6,985 nucleotides of DNA, from NCBI GenBank assembly GCA_904501875.1, contig CAJGCQ010000063.1, forward strand, positions 1-6,985, in the 5' to 3' direction. Below are positions 5,330 through 6,985 of this stretch, in pieces (position 1 is the first letter of the stretch; each line of letters opens with the position of its first letter). The notes below the pieces were generated by a model. That model saw only the letters and a program-made list of their open reading frames with translations. It searched no databases and was not told where the DNA came from. Position numbers and translations under genes: made by a program. This DNA is from Clostridiaceae bacterium. GTDB lineage: Bacteria > Bacillota > Clostridia > Oscillospirales > Acutalibacteraceae.

Positions 5330-6469
5330 TTATCTAAAAAACCCCTCAATTTCATTTTTATCGGCTGCTACCGTCCCCTGCACCATACCATTTCTGCCGC
5401 CGCCTCGGGCATTTAATTTTTCTTTAAACTCCTTAAAGAATAAATCGAGCTCGGTTTCCTCGCCACAGACAGCAAAGGAATAATTACCCCCTTGCCCCGA
5501 AAAAACACCCCGTATACCGCCGCTTTTTTTATAAAGCAGGTCGGCAAAAAGCTGTAATTCCTTAATATCAAGGCCTTCTTCAAAAACCGCAGTTTTCTCT
5601 GTTTCGGGCACAAAGCTCTTTGCCTTCTCGGCAATAAGGCGTTTTTTAAGGCTTGCAATCTCAAATTTAAGCTCACGGTTTTCGTCGCTTAGCCTGTCCA
5701 CCGCCGCCGCCGCTTCATACTGCTTAACCGATAATAGATTTGAAATTTTCTGCACATTTAAGTACTTATCGTTATAATCGTCGAGGGCATCTATCCCGCA
5801 CTTAATAAAAATACGCACTCCGCCCTTGTTTTTAAAGGAATCGAGAATTTTTATAAGCCCGATTTCCCCCGTTTTTTTAACATGGGGCGCACAGCAGGCG
5901 CAAAGGTCGTATCCCTCTATATCGACTATCCGTACATTTTCGGTAAGCTCCAATTTACTGCGGTAATCGAGGGCTTTAAGCTCCTTTTCATCGGGATAAT
6001 ATGCCCTTATCGGCACATTCTCCCAAACCGCCTTATTAGCAAGGAGCTCCACCTCTAAAAGCTGTTCTCGAGAGATTGCGCCGTCGAAATCCACCGTCAT
6101 TTCCGTTCCCAGATGAAAGCCCACATTATTAAGCCCGTATAGCCTATGTACAATCCCTGAGACTATATGCTCGCCCGAATGGTTTTGCATATTGCGCAAA
6201 CGCCTGTCCCAATTTAAGGTACAAGCGTATTCCTCCCCCACATTAAGCGGGCAGCTTAAGTAGTGGATTATCTCATTACCTACAATCTGAACATCCAAAA
6301 CCGCCGCCTCGCCTATATTGCCTATGTCGGACACCTGCCCGCCGCCCTCTGGGAAAAAGGCGGTTTTGTCAAGCTTAACGGCATACTTTTCTCCCAATTT
6401 TTCGCAGGATAAAACCGTGGCTGAAAACTCCTTTAGGTGTGAATCCTTGTCATAAAGCTTTTCGGTCAT
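5330..6469 (-). CDS. alaX: AlaX-type alanyl-tRNA editing protein with DHHA1 domain
   Basis: The 379-residue protein resembles the editing half of alanyl-tRNA synthetase without its aminoacylation domain. Such long-form AlaX proteins hydrolyse Ser- or Gly-tRNA(Ala) in trans. An N-terminal beta-barrel domain carries TAFFPEGGGQ at residues 36-45. The zinc site is complete: HSGEH (His97, His101) and CCAPH (Cys192, His196), corresponding to HxxxH and CxxxH of AlaRS. A helical, probably coiled-coil segment spans about 235-285. A C-terminal DHHA1-like domain (about 295-379) ends with RGGGRNGMVQGTV at 355-367. The length fits AlaX-L proteins (about 380-400). ATG at 6469 overlaps the murC stop as ATGA, so the two are translationally coupled; GGAG lies about 12 nt upstream. 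No strong terminator follows. Function is inferred from family; tRNA specificity cannot be read from sequence. Confidence 0.92.
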   Translation of the reverse strand: MTEKLYDKDSHLKEFSATVLSCEKLGEKYAVKLDKTAFFPEGGGQVSDIGNIGEAAVLDVQIVGNEIIHYLSCPLNVGEEYACTLNWDRRLRNMQNHSGEHIVSGIVHRLYGLNNVGFHLGTEMTVDFDGAISREQLLEVELLANKAVWENVPIRAYYPDEKELKALDYRSKLELTENVRIVDIEGYDLCACCAPHVKKTGEIGLIKILDSFKNKGGVRIFIKCGIDALDDYNDKYLNVQKISNLLSVKQYEAAAAVDRLSDENRELKFEIASLKKRLIAEKAKSFVPETEKTAVFEEGLDIKELQLFADLLYKKSGGIRGVFSGQGGNYSFAVCGEETELDLFFKEFKEKLNARGGGRNGMVQGTVAADKNEIEGFFR

Positions 6470-6985
6470 TTGCCTAATTTCTCCTTAATGATGTGTGCCG
6501 CCTTATAAATATCGCCGCCGCCCATAGTGATTACAATATCCCCCTTTTGGACGGTTTTAATTGCGGTATCGGCTATATTATCGAACCCGTCAACCACAAC
6601 CGCATCGGGTAGCTTATCCGCCAAATCTTCTGACGAAATGCCGTAGGTATTCTTTTCACGGGAGCCCATTATAGGGGTTAAAACCACCTTATCGGCAACC
6701 GAAAGTGCGTCGATAAATTCGTCCTTTAAAAGGGCAGTTCTGGAAAAGGTAAAGGGCTGGAAAACCACTATAACTCGGTTGTAGTCAAGCTCCTTCGCCG
6801 CAGTAAGGGTCGCCTTAATCTCGGTGGGGTGGTGGGCGTAATCGTCGGCTAAAACAAATCCGTCGTACTCGCCCAAAAATTCAAACCGCCTGCCCGCTCC
6901 CGAAAATTTTTCAATAGCGTCCTTAATACCCTCGGCCGAAACACCCATATCAAAACATACCGCAAAGGCGGCAAGCCCGTTTAAA
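6466..6985 (-). CDS. murC: UDP-N-acetylmuramate-L-alanine ligase, C-terminal part (runs off the window)
   Basis: MurC is the cytoplasmic ATP-dependent ligase that adds L-alanine, the first residue of the peptidoglycan stem peptide, to UDP-MurNAc. Only the last 172 codons are visible; the frame stays open to the right edge, where NGLAAFAVCFDMGVS matches the NxLAAxAVA...G(I/V) stretch of Mur ligases. The apparent ATG at 6948 is therefore an internal methionine. Family motifs seen: GAGRRFEF just before the C-terminal domain, ADDYAHHPTEI at about 6849-6817, FQPFTFSRT at about 6762-6736, and the terminal MGGGDIYKAA. Full-length MurC is about 450-480 residues, so roughly 60 percent is outside. The stop overlaps the alaX start (ATGA), making murC the upstream gene of a two-gene unit. 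No frame break is seen. Confidence 0.94.
   Translation of the reverse strand, partial: LNGLAAFAVCFDMGVSAEGIKDAIEKFSGAGRRFEFLGEYDGFVLADDYAHHPTEIKATLTAAKELDYNRVIVVFQPFTFSRTALLKDEFIDALSVADKVVLTPIMGSREKNTYGISSEDLADKLPDAVVVDGFDNIADTAIKTVQKGDIVITMGGGDIYKAAHIIKEKLGK

Noticed and set aside
6466..6948. A complete 160-residue protein starting at ATG 6948.
   Set aside because: The frame continues to the window edge and encodes recognisable MurC sequence before that methionine, so it is the 3' part of murC.

Overview
The window looks like a chromosomal housekeeping segment of an anaerobic low-to-mid GC Firmicute, most likely class Clostridia (Oscillospirales/Ruminococcaceae-like; this is inference from gene content, not a database match). 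The strongest hints are an in-frame fusion of the isoprenoid enzyme IspH to a four-domain ribosomal protein S1, an RF2 gene without the programmed frameshift, a short stand-alone FeoA-like protein, and a DHHA1-containing AlaX-type editing protein.

Layout, left to right. A small plus-strand feoA-like gene (37-258) has no ATG, GTG or TTG at its natural start; an ACG stands 8 nt after a strong Shine-Dalgarno sequence. It converges on everything else, and a perfect 12-bp stem with U-tracts on both strands (272-309) separates the two directions as a bidirectional terminator. All other genes lie on the minus strand. Read in transcription order from the right edge they are murC (3' part only), alaX, a 224-bp intergenic stretch, then prmA, prfB, cmk and the ispH-rpsA fusion. 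No stretch longer than 300 bases lacks a gene.

The two minus-strand blocks are tightly coupled inside: murC/alaX overlap by 4 nt (ATGA), prmA/prfB by 8 nt, prfB/cmk by 8 nt, and cmk/ispH by 4 nt (TTGA, with TTG as the start). The prmA-prfB-cmk-ispH-rpsA block is mostly about translation (L11 methylation, RF2 termination, S1) plus pyrimidine nucleotide salvage (CMP kinase) and the last step of the MEP pathway. The murC-alaX block joins addition of L-alanine to peptidoglycan precursors with clearance of mischarged alanyl-tRNA.

Three places deserve a second look. (1) The alaX-prmA intergenic region holds two back-to-back cloverleaf modules, each with an outer stem closing three adjoining hairpins, bounded by a 10-bp direct repeat that itself carries an extended -10 promoter sequence facing prmA. 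(2) Inside the ispH-rpsA fusion, a consensus Shine-Dalgarno sequence and an ATG lie exactly at the IspH/S1 boundary, so free S1 could be made from the same reading frame. (3) The feoA-like gene has the ACG start problem.
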